Shown here piece by piece: positions 1-5,662 of a DNA stretch of 7,721 nt (the stretch's first letter is position 1; each line of letters starts with the position of its first letter). Location: assembly GCA_964457755.1 (NCBI GenBank), contig CAYWGC010000084.1, positions 1 through 7,721 of the forward strand. Direction: 5' to 3'. The translations under genes and the position numbers were made by a program. This DNA comes from Tharpella sp964457755. GTDB lineage: Bacteria; Desulfobacterota; Anaeroferrophillalia; Anaeroferrophillales; Tharpellaceae. The notes under the pieces are model-generated. The model did no database searches and was not told where the DNA came from. It worked only from the letters and a program-made list of their open reading frames with translations.

Positions 1-76
1 AAATAAGCCTTCAATTTTTGCGAGCATTGTGGTCGCGCCCCTCACCCAAGTCGTTATGCCCCGCCCAAAAATACTT

Positions 77-105
77 TTGACGTATCTATAGAAGTACGCT
101 ATAAT
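77..105 (+). promoter_or_regulatory. sigma70 promoter of the toxin-antitoxin operon
   Basis: A -35 box TTGACG (77-82) is followed after exactly 17 bases by a perfect -10 box TATAAT (100-105). Transcription should start near 111-113, about 30 bases before the antitoxin ATG. It is the strongest promoter match I found in the window. It sits directly upstream of the antitoxin gene, and its -10 region is embedded in the paired GTAC operator, so autorepression is expected. Confidence 0.85.
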
Positions 106-110
106 GTACA
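93..110. promoter_or_regulatory. paired GTAC operator over the -10 box
   Basis: A perfect palindrome TGTACA (105-110) and a second GTAC core within AGTACG (93-98) lie on either side of the -10 box, with centres 12 bp apart. From memory, the E. coli yefM-yoeB operator also has a long and a short palindrome with TGTACA-type cores about 12 bp apart, bound by the antitoxin and the toxin-antitoxin complex. The downstream antitoxin is of the Phd/YefM family, so these sites are inferred to be its autoregulatory operator. Confidence 0.6.
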
Positions 111-141
111 AAAAAATAACTCTAAAAGAAAAGGTGCGCCA

Positions 142-423
142 ATGCAGAGATTAAAAATAGATCAAGACATTAAATCAATGTCCGAATTCAGAACAGGGAT
201 AGCTTCATTCCTCAAACAAGTTCATGACACGAAAAGACCTCTCGTAATCACCCAACATGGTAAAAGTGCGGCGGTTTTGCTTGATGCTGGAGAATATGAA
301 GCTATGCAAGAAAAAATTGAGCTGTTGCAAGATATTCAGACTGCTACCAATCAAATCGAAAATGGTGAAGGGATACCCCATAAAGAAGCCAAAAGTATGA
401 TTTTAAAGAGAGTATCCAAATGA
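142..423 (+). CDS. Phd/YefM-family antitoxin
   Basis: This 93-residue protein is the likely labile antitoxin of a type II toxin-antitoxin pair. It would neutralise the toxin encoded next to it and, with the toxin, repress its own promoter. Residues 10-55 match the Phd/YefM N-terminal DNA-binding fold: a polar start, the segment SEFRTGIASFLKQV, then a beta hairpin with PLVITQHGKSAAVLLDAGEYEAM. The C-terminal third (about 58-93) is charged and helical, as expected for the toxin-binding tail. The ATG follows an AAGG ribosome site by about 7 bases and lies about 30 bases downstream of the likely transcription start. Its TGA stop overlaps the toxin ATG as ATGA, indicating translational coupling. 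Length is normal for the family. The family call is firm; the specific partner class rests on the neighbour. Confidence 0.92.
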   Translation: MQRLKIDQDIKSMSEFRTGIASFLKQVHDTKRPLVITQHGKSAAVLLDAGEYEAMQEKIELLQDIQTATNQIENGEGIPHKEAKSMILKRVSK

Positions 424-719
424 AAATCATTTGGTCCCCACTGGCAATCAATAGAACAGCAGAAATTGTAGAATACATATCCAAAGACAAACCTACAATC
501 GCCCAAAACTGGGTAGAAAAAATTTTTGAGAAAGTTAACCTCCTCAAATCATCTCCTGAACTCGGCAGAATTGTACCAGAAACTAAAAGAAAAGACGTCA
601 GGAAACTGTTATCCGGTAATTATCGCATCATTTACCGAATCGAAAAAACTAACATTTTCATTCTTTCCATTAGACATGGCAAACAAATATTGCCAGTGGA
701 TGAAATCGAAGAAATGTAG
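420..719 (+). CDS. ParE/RelE-superfamily toxin
   Basis: This 99-residue protein is the likely toxin of the pair. Motifs of the ParE branch are visible in order: an N-terminal strand with IIWSPLAINRTAEIVEYI, a helix with AQNWVEKIFEKVNLL, the SSPELGRIVPE turn, then the core strands LLSGNYRIIYRI and IFILSIRHGKQILP. ParE toxins act on DNA gyrase, while RelE/YoeB members cleave mRNA on the ribosome. The SPELGR/PE turn and the C-terminal RHGKQ favour the ParE type, but the target cannot be decided from sequence. The start codon overlaps the antitoxin stop (ATGA), with a GAGAG ribosome site at 408-412 inside the antitoxin gene. Length is typical and there is no sign of decay, so the pair looks functional. 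No hairpin with a T tract follows it closely. Confidence 0.9.
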   Translation: MKIIWSPLAINRTAEIVEYISKDKPTIAQNWVEKIFEKVNLLKSSPELGRIVPETKRKDVRKLLSGNYRIIYRIEKTNIFILSIRHGKQILPVDEIEEM

Positions 720-1010
720 CAATAACAAAGAGTAATTTTTCTTGTCAGGGTAATACAGTAAAAACAGTTGGTAGTGCGGTCGCGTCTATATACGAGTCAA
801 ATGCGCAAAATTTATTTGCGCTGTACAGATGTACTATAAAACCGGGAAAGTTCCTTAAGTAATTGATTTAACTAAATCATAATGATACTTTAGAACATCA
901 CTATATGATGAGCGTCGTTGATGAGCATGAAATCCAGAGCACCATTCCTCAGTGCTTCATGCTTCTGTTTTCAATAATCCAGAAACACATTAGGAAAAGG
1001 GGGCAACACA
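720..1010. other. 291-base non-coding leader region upstream of glnH
   Basis: I see no credible gene here. The region holds several inverted repeats. GCGCAAA (803-809) pairs with TTTGCGC (815-821). TGTACA (822-827) and TGTACT (830-835) run directly into TATAAA (835-840). TGATTT (864-869) pairs with AAATCA (874-879), flanked by AAGTA and TACTT in an imperfect palindrome. TGATGAGC occurs twice (906-913 and 919-926). The glnHPQ promoter must lie here, but no -35/-10 pair with correct spacing is convincing and no sigma54 GG-N10-GC element was recognised. The glnH ribosome site AAGGGGGC (997-1004) is at the end. Confidence 0.6.
924..963 (+). promoter_or_regulatory. bulged hairpin in the glnH 5' leader
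   Basis: AGCATGA (924-930) is complementary to TCATGCT (957-963), and the inner AGCAC (938-942) to GTGCT (952-956). This gives a 12-bp stem with a one-sided 7-base bulge and a 9-base loop. It lies about 50 bases upstream of the glnH start, has no T tract, and matches no riboswitch class I know. It may affect leader stability or bind a protein; the structure is seen, the role is inference. Confidence 0.4.
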
Positions 1011-1748
1011 ATGAAAAAGCTAGCCGTACTTGTTCTTGCAAGTATAATGATTCTTGCGTCCGGGGCTGCTTTTGCAGAAAAATTGTATGTCGGTACGGAC
1101 ACAGCTTTCGTACCTTTTGAGTACAAAGGCAAGGATGGCAGATACACAGGGTTTGATATAGAGCTGTGGGCAGAAATTGCAAAACGTCTTGGTGTTGAAT
1201 ATGAACTGAAACCGATGGATTTCAATGGCCTGATTCCCGGCCTGATAACTGGCAACCTCGATGTTGCTTTGGCAGCGATTTTTATCAAATCTGCCCGGGA
1301 GGAAAAAATTGATTTTTCTCACCCCTATTTCAGAGCTGGCCTGAAAGTCATGGTTTCGGTTGACAACAAAGACATCAAGGCTCCTGCTGACTTGAAGGGC
1401 AAAGTTGTTGCTGTAAAACTCGGCACAGCAACCGTTGAATATGTTAAAACCCTCAGTGCGAAGAAAGTCGTCCAATTCCCTAATATCGATCAAGCTTATC
1501 TCGAAGTTGTCACTGGCGGTGCTGATGCAGCAATGCATGACACTCCGAATGTTCTTTATTACATCAAGACTGCTGGCAACGGCAAAGTCAAAGCTGTCGG
1601 TCCCGATGTCAAAGCAGCCCAATACGGAATCGCCTTCCCTCAAGGAAGCGCTTTACGAGACAAGGTAAACGTTGCACTTCTCCAGATGATGGAAGACGGT
1701 GCTTATGCTGATCTTTTCAGAAAATGGTTTGACGCAGACCCTGAGTAA
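1011..1748 (+). CDS. glnH: glutamine/polar amino acid ABC transporter, periplasmic binding protein
   Basis: This 245-residue exported protein captures an amino acid in the periplasm and delivers it to the GlnP-GlnQ complex encoded downstream. A Sec signal peptide with an MKK start, hydrophobic core and AFA/E cleavage site after about residue 22 is clear. The mature part is a type II periplasmic binding fold very close to E. coli GlnH: GTDTAFVPFEYKG (28-40), ELKPMDFNGLIPGL (65-78), QFPNIDQAYLE (155-165), HDTPNVLYYIKTAGNG (176-191), QYGIAFPQGS (204-213). Expected ligand residues Asp30, Arg96, Lys136, His176 and Asp177 are present. By alignment from memory, the positions of E. coli Thr70 and Gly119 are Phe91 and Ala140, so specificity may differ from glutamine. 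The start has a good AAGGGGGC ribosome site 6-7 bases upstream. It is followed after 151 bases by glnP. Confidence 0.93.
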   Translation: MKKLAVLVLASIMILASGAAFAEKLYVGTDTAFVPFEYKGKDGRYTGFDIELWAEIAKRLGVEYELKPMDFNGLIPGLITGNLDVALAAIFIKSAREEKIDFSHPYFRAGLKVMVSVDNKDIKAPADLKGKVVAVKLGTATVEYVKTLSAKKVVQFPNIDQAYLEVVTGGADAAMHDTPNVLYYIKTAGNGKVKAVGPDVKAAQYGIAFPQGSALRDKVNVALLQMMEDGAYADLFRKWFDADPE

Positions 1749-1769
1749 TCTGAACGAAAGTCAACTGAT

Positions 1770-1797
1770 CTACAATGAAACGGATGTTTCATTGTAG
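1770..1797 (+). other. perfect 12-bp hairpin after glnH
   Basis: CTACAATGAAAC (1770-1781) and GTTTCATTGTAG (1786-1797) are exact reverse complements around a GGAT loop. No T tract follows, so it is unlikely to be an intrinsic terminator. It begins 21 bases after the glnH stop, where a hairpin would block 3' exonucleases and stabilise a glnH-only message. This is the usual explanation for structures between binding-protein and permease genes. The structure is certain; the function is inference. Confidence 0.75.
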
Positions 1798-1818
1798 AAC
1801 CTAAAGAGAGATGTAATC

Positions 1819-1856
1819 AGGGTCCCCTCAAGCCTGTGCCGGGCCCCTTTGTTTTT
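1819..1856 (+). terminator. terminator-like hairpin between glnH and glnP
   Basis: AGGGTCCC (1819-1826) pairs with GGGCCCCT (1841-1848) with one T/C mismatch, around a 14-base loop. TTGTTTTT (1849-1856) follows. A GC-rich stem followed by a T-rich run fits an intrinsic terminator, probably a leaky one since glnP and glnQ lie downstream and have no obvious promoter of their own. Partial termination would make glnH more abundant than glnP-glnQ. Confidence 0.55.
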
Positions 1857-1899
1857 GCAAACCATCTCCAGTTAACAGCCTTTACCAGATAGGCAAATT

Positions 1900-2622
1900 A
1901 TGGATTTTGAATTTTCAGTTATTACCGAATCTCTACCTGCTCTTCTTGCAGGAGCCAAACTAACCTGGATTATAACAATCTTGGGAATTATCGGTGGAAT
2001 GGTTTGTGGTGTCTTGGCTGGATTGGGTCGTATAGCAGGGACGGAAGCTCTGGGAGAAAAACCGCATGGGATCTTCAAACCGATCTGTGTCCTGATCCGG
2101 TATCTATCCGGTGGTTATGTTGAGATGATCCGCGGCACTCCGATTATTGTTCAGGCAATGTTTCTCTATTTTGCCTTCCCTATGTTGGTTAAAGCGGTCA
2201 CGGATATTGAACGCTTTCGTATAGAAGCTTTAACTGCCGCAGTCATTACCATTATTTTCAATGCAGGAGCCTATATTGCGGAGATTGTCCGGGGCTCAGT
2301 TATTTCTGTGAATAAGGGGCTCTTGGAAGCCGGGATGTCTTTGGGAATAAGCCGTTTTCAACTTATTGTCCACGTAATCGGCCCCATAGCTTTCCGCAGA
2401 ATGATCCCTCCCCTCGGTAATCAATTTATTATCAGCCTTAAAGACACCTCCCTTTTTATTGTTATCGGTGTTGGCGAATTGACCAGGCAGGGGCAGGAAA
2501 TCATGGCCAGCAATTTCAGAGCACTTGAAATCTGGCTGACTGTGGCTGTTATGTATTTAATCATGACAACAGTTCTCGCCATGTCTTTAAGACAACTTGA
2601 GAGAAAAATGAAGATTTTCTGA
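1900..2622 (+). CDS. glnP: glutamine/polar amino acid ABC transporter, permease
   Basis: This 240-residue inner-membrane protein forms the translocation path of the importer, probably as a homodimer because only one permease gene is present. It belongs to the HisM/GltJ/GlnP family of polar amino acid permeases. Hydrophobic segments lie at about residues 18-42, 82-100, 109-130, 180-192 and 208-230. The family signature YVEMIRGTPIIVQ (73-85) is clear. So is the cytoplasmic EAA loop that docks on the ATPase (EAGMSLGISR at 143-152 through the conserved Gly161-Pro162), followed by PPLGNQFIISLKDTSL. An extra polar loop (about 44-66, GTEALGEKPHG) follows the first segment, making it slightly longer than minimal members. 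The ATG at 1900 has only a weak AGG 6 bases upstream, consistent with lower expression than glnH. glnQ follows after 56 bases. Confidence 0.92.
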   Translation: MDFEFSVITESLPALLAGAKLTWIITILGIIGGMVCGVLAGLGRIAGTEALGEKPHGIFKPICVLIRYLSGGYVEMIRGTPIIVQAMFLYFAFPMLVKAVTDIERFRIEALTAAVITIIFNAGAYIAEIVRGSVISVNKGLLEAGMSLGISRFQLIVHVIGPIAFRRMIPPLGNQFIISLKDTSLFIVIGVGELTRQGQEIMASNFRALEIWLTVAVMYLIMTTVLAMSLRQLERKMKIF

Positions 2623-2678
2623 ATCTGATTGCATGAATAAACGTTTGCGGTTACAGTTTTATAAAGAAAGATGAGAAA

Positions 2679-3422
2679 ATGATGCCGAGTATTATTGAAC
2701 TGAAAAATGTGTGTAAATCCTTTGGCCATACGGAAGTCTTACACAATATTGACCTTTCCATTCAGGAAGGTGAAGTTGTTGTGATCATCGGTCCGTCCGG
2801 TTCTGGAAAGTCCACTCTACTCCGTAGTATCAACTGCCTGGAAATGATTACTAGCGGAGAGTTGATCGTAGATGGCGTCAGGATTCCTGCTGAGCAAGAT
2901 CGGATTCGTCAAATACGGCTGGAGGTCGGCATGGTCTTTCAGCAATTCAATCTTTTTCCACATATGACTGCGCTTGAAAATGTTGCCTTCGGCCCTCATA
3001 AAGCGAGAAAAATTAATAAGTCTGAAGCAACAGAAATTGCCAGAGGCTTACTATACAAGGTAGGTTTGGCTGAATTTGAGGACAAGTTTCCTGGGCAGCT
3101 TTCTGGTGGGCAGCAACAGCGTGTCGCGATCGCGAGGGCGTTGGCAGTCAATCCGAAAGTCCTGCTGTTTGATGAGCCAACATCAGCCTTAGATCCAGAA
3201 ATGATTGGTGAAGTTCTGGATGTCATGAAAAGTATTGCCAAAGACAGTGGCATGACAATGCTTGTTGTTACTCATGAAATGGGATTTGCAGCTCAGGCCG
3301 GCAATAGGCTTATTTTTATGGATGATGGCAGGATTGTTGAAGAAGGCAAGCCCGGTGAGATTATGAAAAATCCCCAATCGGAGAGACTCAAAGACTTTTT
3401 AGGACACGTGAAACACCACTAA
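2679..3422 (+). CDS. glnQ: glutamine/polar amino acid ABC transporter, ATP-binding protein
   Basis: This 247-residue cytoplasmic ATPase powers the importer. All ABC motifs are intact: Walker A GPSGSGKST (38-46), Q-loop VFQQFNLFPH (86-95), signature LSGGQQQR (141-148), Walker B VLLFDEPTSALD (161-172) with catalytic Glu166, and the switch His199 in VVTHEMGFA. These sequences and the length match the polar amino acid (GlnQ/HisP/ArtP) subgroup. Two adjacent ATG codons (2679 and 2682) could start translation. The AAAGAAAG stretch (2663-2670) is a modest ribosome site for either, and the residues between them do not matter to the fold. It is the last gene of the transporter operon. The long palindrome beginning 68 bases after its stop could serve as the 3' end of the message. 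Confidence 0.94.
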   Translation: MMPSIIELKNVCKSFGHTEVLHNIDLSIQEGEVVVIIGPSGSGKSTLLRSINCLEMITSGELIVDGVRIPAEQDRIRQIRLEVGMVFQQFNLFPHMTALENVAFGPHKARKINKSEATEIARGLLYKVGLAEFEDKFPGQLSGGQQQRVAIARALAVNPKVLLFDEPTSALDPEMIGEVLDVMKSIAKDSGMTMLVVTHEMGFAAQAGNRLIFMDDGRIVEEGKPGEIMKNPQSERLKDFLGHVKHH

Positions 3423-3447
3423 GAAGGTCAGTTTAAGCTCCTGCTCC

Positions 3448-3491
3448 CTGATGTGCCACTGATGTGCCAATGAGGTGATAATGAGGTGATG
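3448..3491. repeat. four 11-base tandem units left of the first palindrome
   Basis: CTGATGTGCCA occurs twice head to tail (3448-3458, 3459-3469). It is followed by ATGAGGTGATA (3470-3480) and ATGAGGTGATG (3481-3491). All four units are 11 bases and the array ends exactly where the 69-bp palindrome begins. The two unit types are partly similar. This suggests local duplication, perhaps slippage next to the palindrome. Confidence 0.75.
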
Positions 3492-3559
3492 GGGTCAAAT
3501 CTTTATTCTTGACAGAAACCTCGTCACATTAAAGTTGTCAAGGATAAAGATTTGACCCC
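3491..3559 (+). repeat. 69-bp REP-like palindrome, left copy
   Basis: Two 24-base arms beginning GGGGTCAAATCTTTAT are inverted complements with a single T/C difference, separated by a 21-base asymmetric centre (GAAACCTCGTCACATTAAAG plus T). The RNA or single strand would form a 24-bp hairpin with one G-U pair. The reverse complement of the whole unit matches the copy at 5519-5587 at 62 of 69 positions, so the pair is inverted around the PKD-protein gene. Such GTCAAATCTTTAT palindromes resemble dispersed REP/RAYT-type elements. No transposase is present here. Confidence 0.85.
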
Positions 3560-3579
3560 GAAGATAGACCCCGAAGATA
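3554..3579. repeat. 13-base tandem duplication at the palindrome end
   Basis: GACCCCGAAGATA occurs twice head to tail (3554-3566, 3567-3579). The first unit includes the last six bases of the left palindrome arm. The duplication therefore copied the palindrome edge plus adjacent sequence, as expected from slippage or a past excision or insertion event at this boundary. Confidence 0.75.
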
Positions 3580-3692
3580 CTAAATAGCTGATTTACATAG
3601 ATATATTTTTTTACGCTGTTAAACATGGGTTAAGGGTGAATTTGAATGAAGTAATATTACAGTTGATCTAGATTGTTGGCAAAAGTTTTTTA

Positions 3693-3700
3693 AGGAGGTG
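3693..3700 (+). promoter_or_regulatory. strong ribosome binding site that decides the PKD-protein start
   Basis: AGGAGGTG is a full match to the 16S anti-Shine-Dalgarno sequence and is by far the best ribosome site in the window. An in-frame GTG at 3698 lies inside it and cannot be its start codon, whereas the ATG at 3704 is 5 bases beyond AGGAGG. The start at 3704 is therefore preferred. Confidence 0.8.
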
Positions 3701-3703
3701 AAA

Positions 3704-5491
3704 ATGGGGATTAGCGATTTTAGAAGTATACTTAGCATTGCAGATGGCAGGTTTGTGTCGTCTTTTTTCCGAAAAGGGTTATTTCTGCTGCTGGTTTTTT
3801 GTTTTGTTCCGGTTTTTTTTGCGGGGCCAGTCAGGGCTGCGGAATCGACCTGGCAAACCGTGGTTGGTGAAGGAAATACCGGAACTTCCCTTCCCGGGAC
3901 GACTCCTTTCATAACATCTCCTGCACCTTTTCTGACATCACATCCGAGTAGCGGTATTAAAATTCGGTCGCATCCGGTAAAAGATACCTCTGTGCCACAT
4001 TCCAAGATTGGGGTAATTGTTATCTCTGTGGTTCCCGGAGCAGAGTTGCAGGCTGGGGAAAGGGCTATTATTAAACTAAAACTCGAGGGATCGTTGGGAT
4101 ATGTCGGCGGTGTTGATATTGAAATTGACGGGAAAGGACCTTATCCCGCCAAAGACGAAGAGATCCAGGGAGTCTATTTCTGTTACTGGAATATTCCGAA
4201 AACGCCCGGTAAAAGAGTTAACATTGTCAGTCGCGTTCATTCGCTATCTAGTAACAAAGTTCTGGCTTTATACTCAAAATGGATTACGATTAAACCGGCT
4301 CCAGTCAAGGATGAACATTATAACTGGTACGGGGTGATTCCAGTGAACCCCGGTGCCTTACTCCAAGCCGGGGAGAGGGCAACCATTGAACTCAAAGTCC
4401 AAGGATCCGTGGCCCATATCGGCCGGGTTGATATTGAGATTGACGGAAAAGTTTGTGGCGTTGCCGGGAACCCGAGTCGGGGGCACTATGTTTTTTATTG
4501 GAAAATTCCACTTAATTGTGCAAAACAGGTTGAAATCGTCTGGCGCACTCATCCTCCCACCGATGACGGTGTGGTAAGCACCCATACTGACACATTCACA
4601 ATTCACCCGGCGGCGATGCCTTTTGAAGCTGTCTGGAAGGAGTTTTTTCCAGGACAACTCAGGCTTGGAGACTCAAAAAACGTGGTGGTTGAAGTTGCCA
4701 ATGGCACTGCACCATACACCTATTTATGGAAGATTAACTATAATAATAAAATGTTGCGATCATTCCAGACAAGTCATGATAAAAAGAGTTGTGAGTATGA
4801 AATTGGGCCTTTTGATGATCCAAAAATGATTGGTAACGATATCGAGATTGAGGTAGAAATCAGGGATCTTGAGGGGGAATCAAGATCGTTAAAAGATACT
4901 ATATATGTGCCATCACCGGAATTGTCGGCATATTTTACAACCGCTCCCGGTAAGTTGGAGGTGGGGAAAAATGGCTCTTGGACTATTAAGTGTTATAATA
5001 ATGATCTTGATAGGATTAGTGTTACAGTTAGTTGCGGTGACAATACTCCAAAGCCTGCGGTTAAATGTTGGAATTTGGGAAGTTACATTCTTCTCGAATT
5101 TGGCCACACTTATATGAGTGCCGGTACATATATCATAGATATAACAATCATGCAGATGGACGGGGAAGGAACGATAGTAAGGTTGAAAAAAGAGGTCAAA
5201 ATTATTCCGGTAAAGCTAACCATTGTTGAATTCATCGGTCCCGAAAAAGCCAGGGTGAACAATTGGTCTACCTTCAAGGTCAAGATAAAACCCCACTCCA
5301 ATTCAAAGCCGCCGTATAAGTACAAGTTCTACTTTGGTGATAACAGCATTGGGTATGAATCCGGTGATTTTGTTGAAGTTGAAAAAAATCATTACTATAA
5401 GGCAGCCAAAATCTACCCGGTTCGGGTTCAGGTCGAAGATAGCAGTGGATCTTATAATGAAAGCAATATCCAGGTGACGGTGACCGAGTGA
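3704..5491 (+). CDS. secreted multi-domain protein with two tandem repeats and PKD-like domains
   Basis: I do not recognise this 595-residue protein as a named family. A signal peptide is clear: positively charged FRKG near 23-26, a hydrophobic core to about residue 40, and a likely cut after PVRA or PVRAA (about 45-46). A Ser/Thr/Pro-rich linker follows to about 98. Two related modules of about 105 residues come next (about 102-198 and 209-302). Each contains PGAxLQAGERAxI and, about 19 residues later, VDIEIDGK, and ends with a YW-IP strand and a TI-P strand. Three PKD/Ig-like domains follow: one with GTAPYTYLWKI (334-344), one with SCGDN and FGHTYMSAGTY (443-476), and one with YKFYFGDNS and HYYKAAKIYPVRVQVED (540-579). 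There is no enzyme motif, lipobox, sorting signal or C-terminal membrane anchor, so it is probably released or held in the envelope by protein contacts. It stands alone between inverted palindromes. Confidence 0.85.
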   Translation: MGISDFRSILSIADGRFVSSFFRKGLFLLLVFCFVPVFFAGPVRAAESTWQTVVGEGNTGTSLPGTTPFITSPAPFLTSHPSSGIKIRSHPVKDTSVPHSKIGVIVISVVPGAELQAGERAIIKLKLEGSLGYVGGVDIEIDGKGPYPAKDEEIQGVYFCYWNIPKTPGKRVNIVSRVHSLSSNKVLALYSKWITIKPAPVKDEHYNWYGVIPVNPGALLQAGERATIELKVQGSVAHIGRVDIEIDGKVCGVAGNPSRGHYVFYWKIPLNCAKQVEIVWRTHPPTDDGVVSTHTDTFTIHPAAMPFEAVWKEFFPGQLRLGDSKNVVVEVANGTAPYTYLWKINYNNKMLRSFQTSHDKKSCEYEIGPFDDPKMIGNDIEIEVEIRDLEGESRSLKDTIYVPSPELSAYFTTAPGKLEVGKNGSWTIKCYNNDLDRISVTVSCGDNTPKPAVKCWNLGSYILLEFGHTYMSAGTYIIDITIMQMDGEGTIVRLKKEVKIIPVKLTIVEFIGPEKARVNNWSTFKVKIKPHSNSKPPYKYKFYFGDNSIGYESGDFVEVEKNHYYKAAKIYPVRVQVEDSSGSYNESNIQVTVTE

Positions 5492-5518
5492 GGAAAGGTA
5501 GGCTGCTTGGGGAGGAAT

Positions 5519-5587
5519 GGGGTCAAATCTTTATCCTTGATAGCCTTAATGTGATGAGGCCTCTGTCAAGAATAAAGATTTGCCCCC
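5519..5587 (-). repeat. 69-bp REP-like palindrome, right copy
   Basis: This unit begins 27 bases after the PKD-gene stop and is the reverse complement of the left copy at 62 of 69 positions, including the asymmetric centre. It is therefore a second inverted copy of one element, not an unrelated hairpin. Its own arms differ at three of 24 positions, more decayed than the left copy. The right end runs into a tract of eight C (5583-5590) where the left copy has GACCCC, a likely slippage site. As RNA it could end the PKD-gene message, though no T tract follows. Confidence 0.85.
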
Positions 5588-5662
5588 CCCACGAGCGCTG
5601 AAATATCCAACGACGAGCGTCCTGCGAAATACGGTACCGAAGAAAAATGAACCAAAAAAACA

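Noticed and set aside
24..62. Possible integron attC or cassette boundary (CGTTATGC with GCCCCTC nearby) upstream of the toxin-antitoxin genes
   Set aside because: The core does not fit GTTRRRY, no matching inner arms were found, and no second attC occurs after the toxin gene.
971..1643. Long minus-strand open frames (105 and 207 codons) across glnH
   Set aside because: They lie antisense to a strongly conserved gene, have no ribosome site or recognisable protein features, and look like shadows of the coding strand.
3491..3559. Palindrome as a CRISPR repeat
   Set aside because: There are only two copies, about 2 kb apart and inverted, with a gene between them and no regular spacers or cas genes.
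3619..4005. A 128-codon minus-strand open frame over the start of the PKD-protein gene
   Set aside because: The plus strand carries a strong ribosome site, signal peptide and repeated domains in the same stretch; the minus frame has none.
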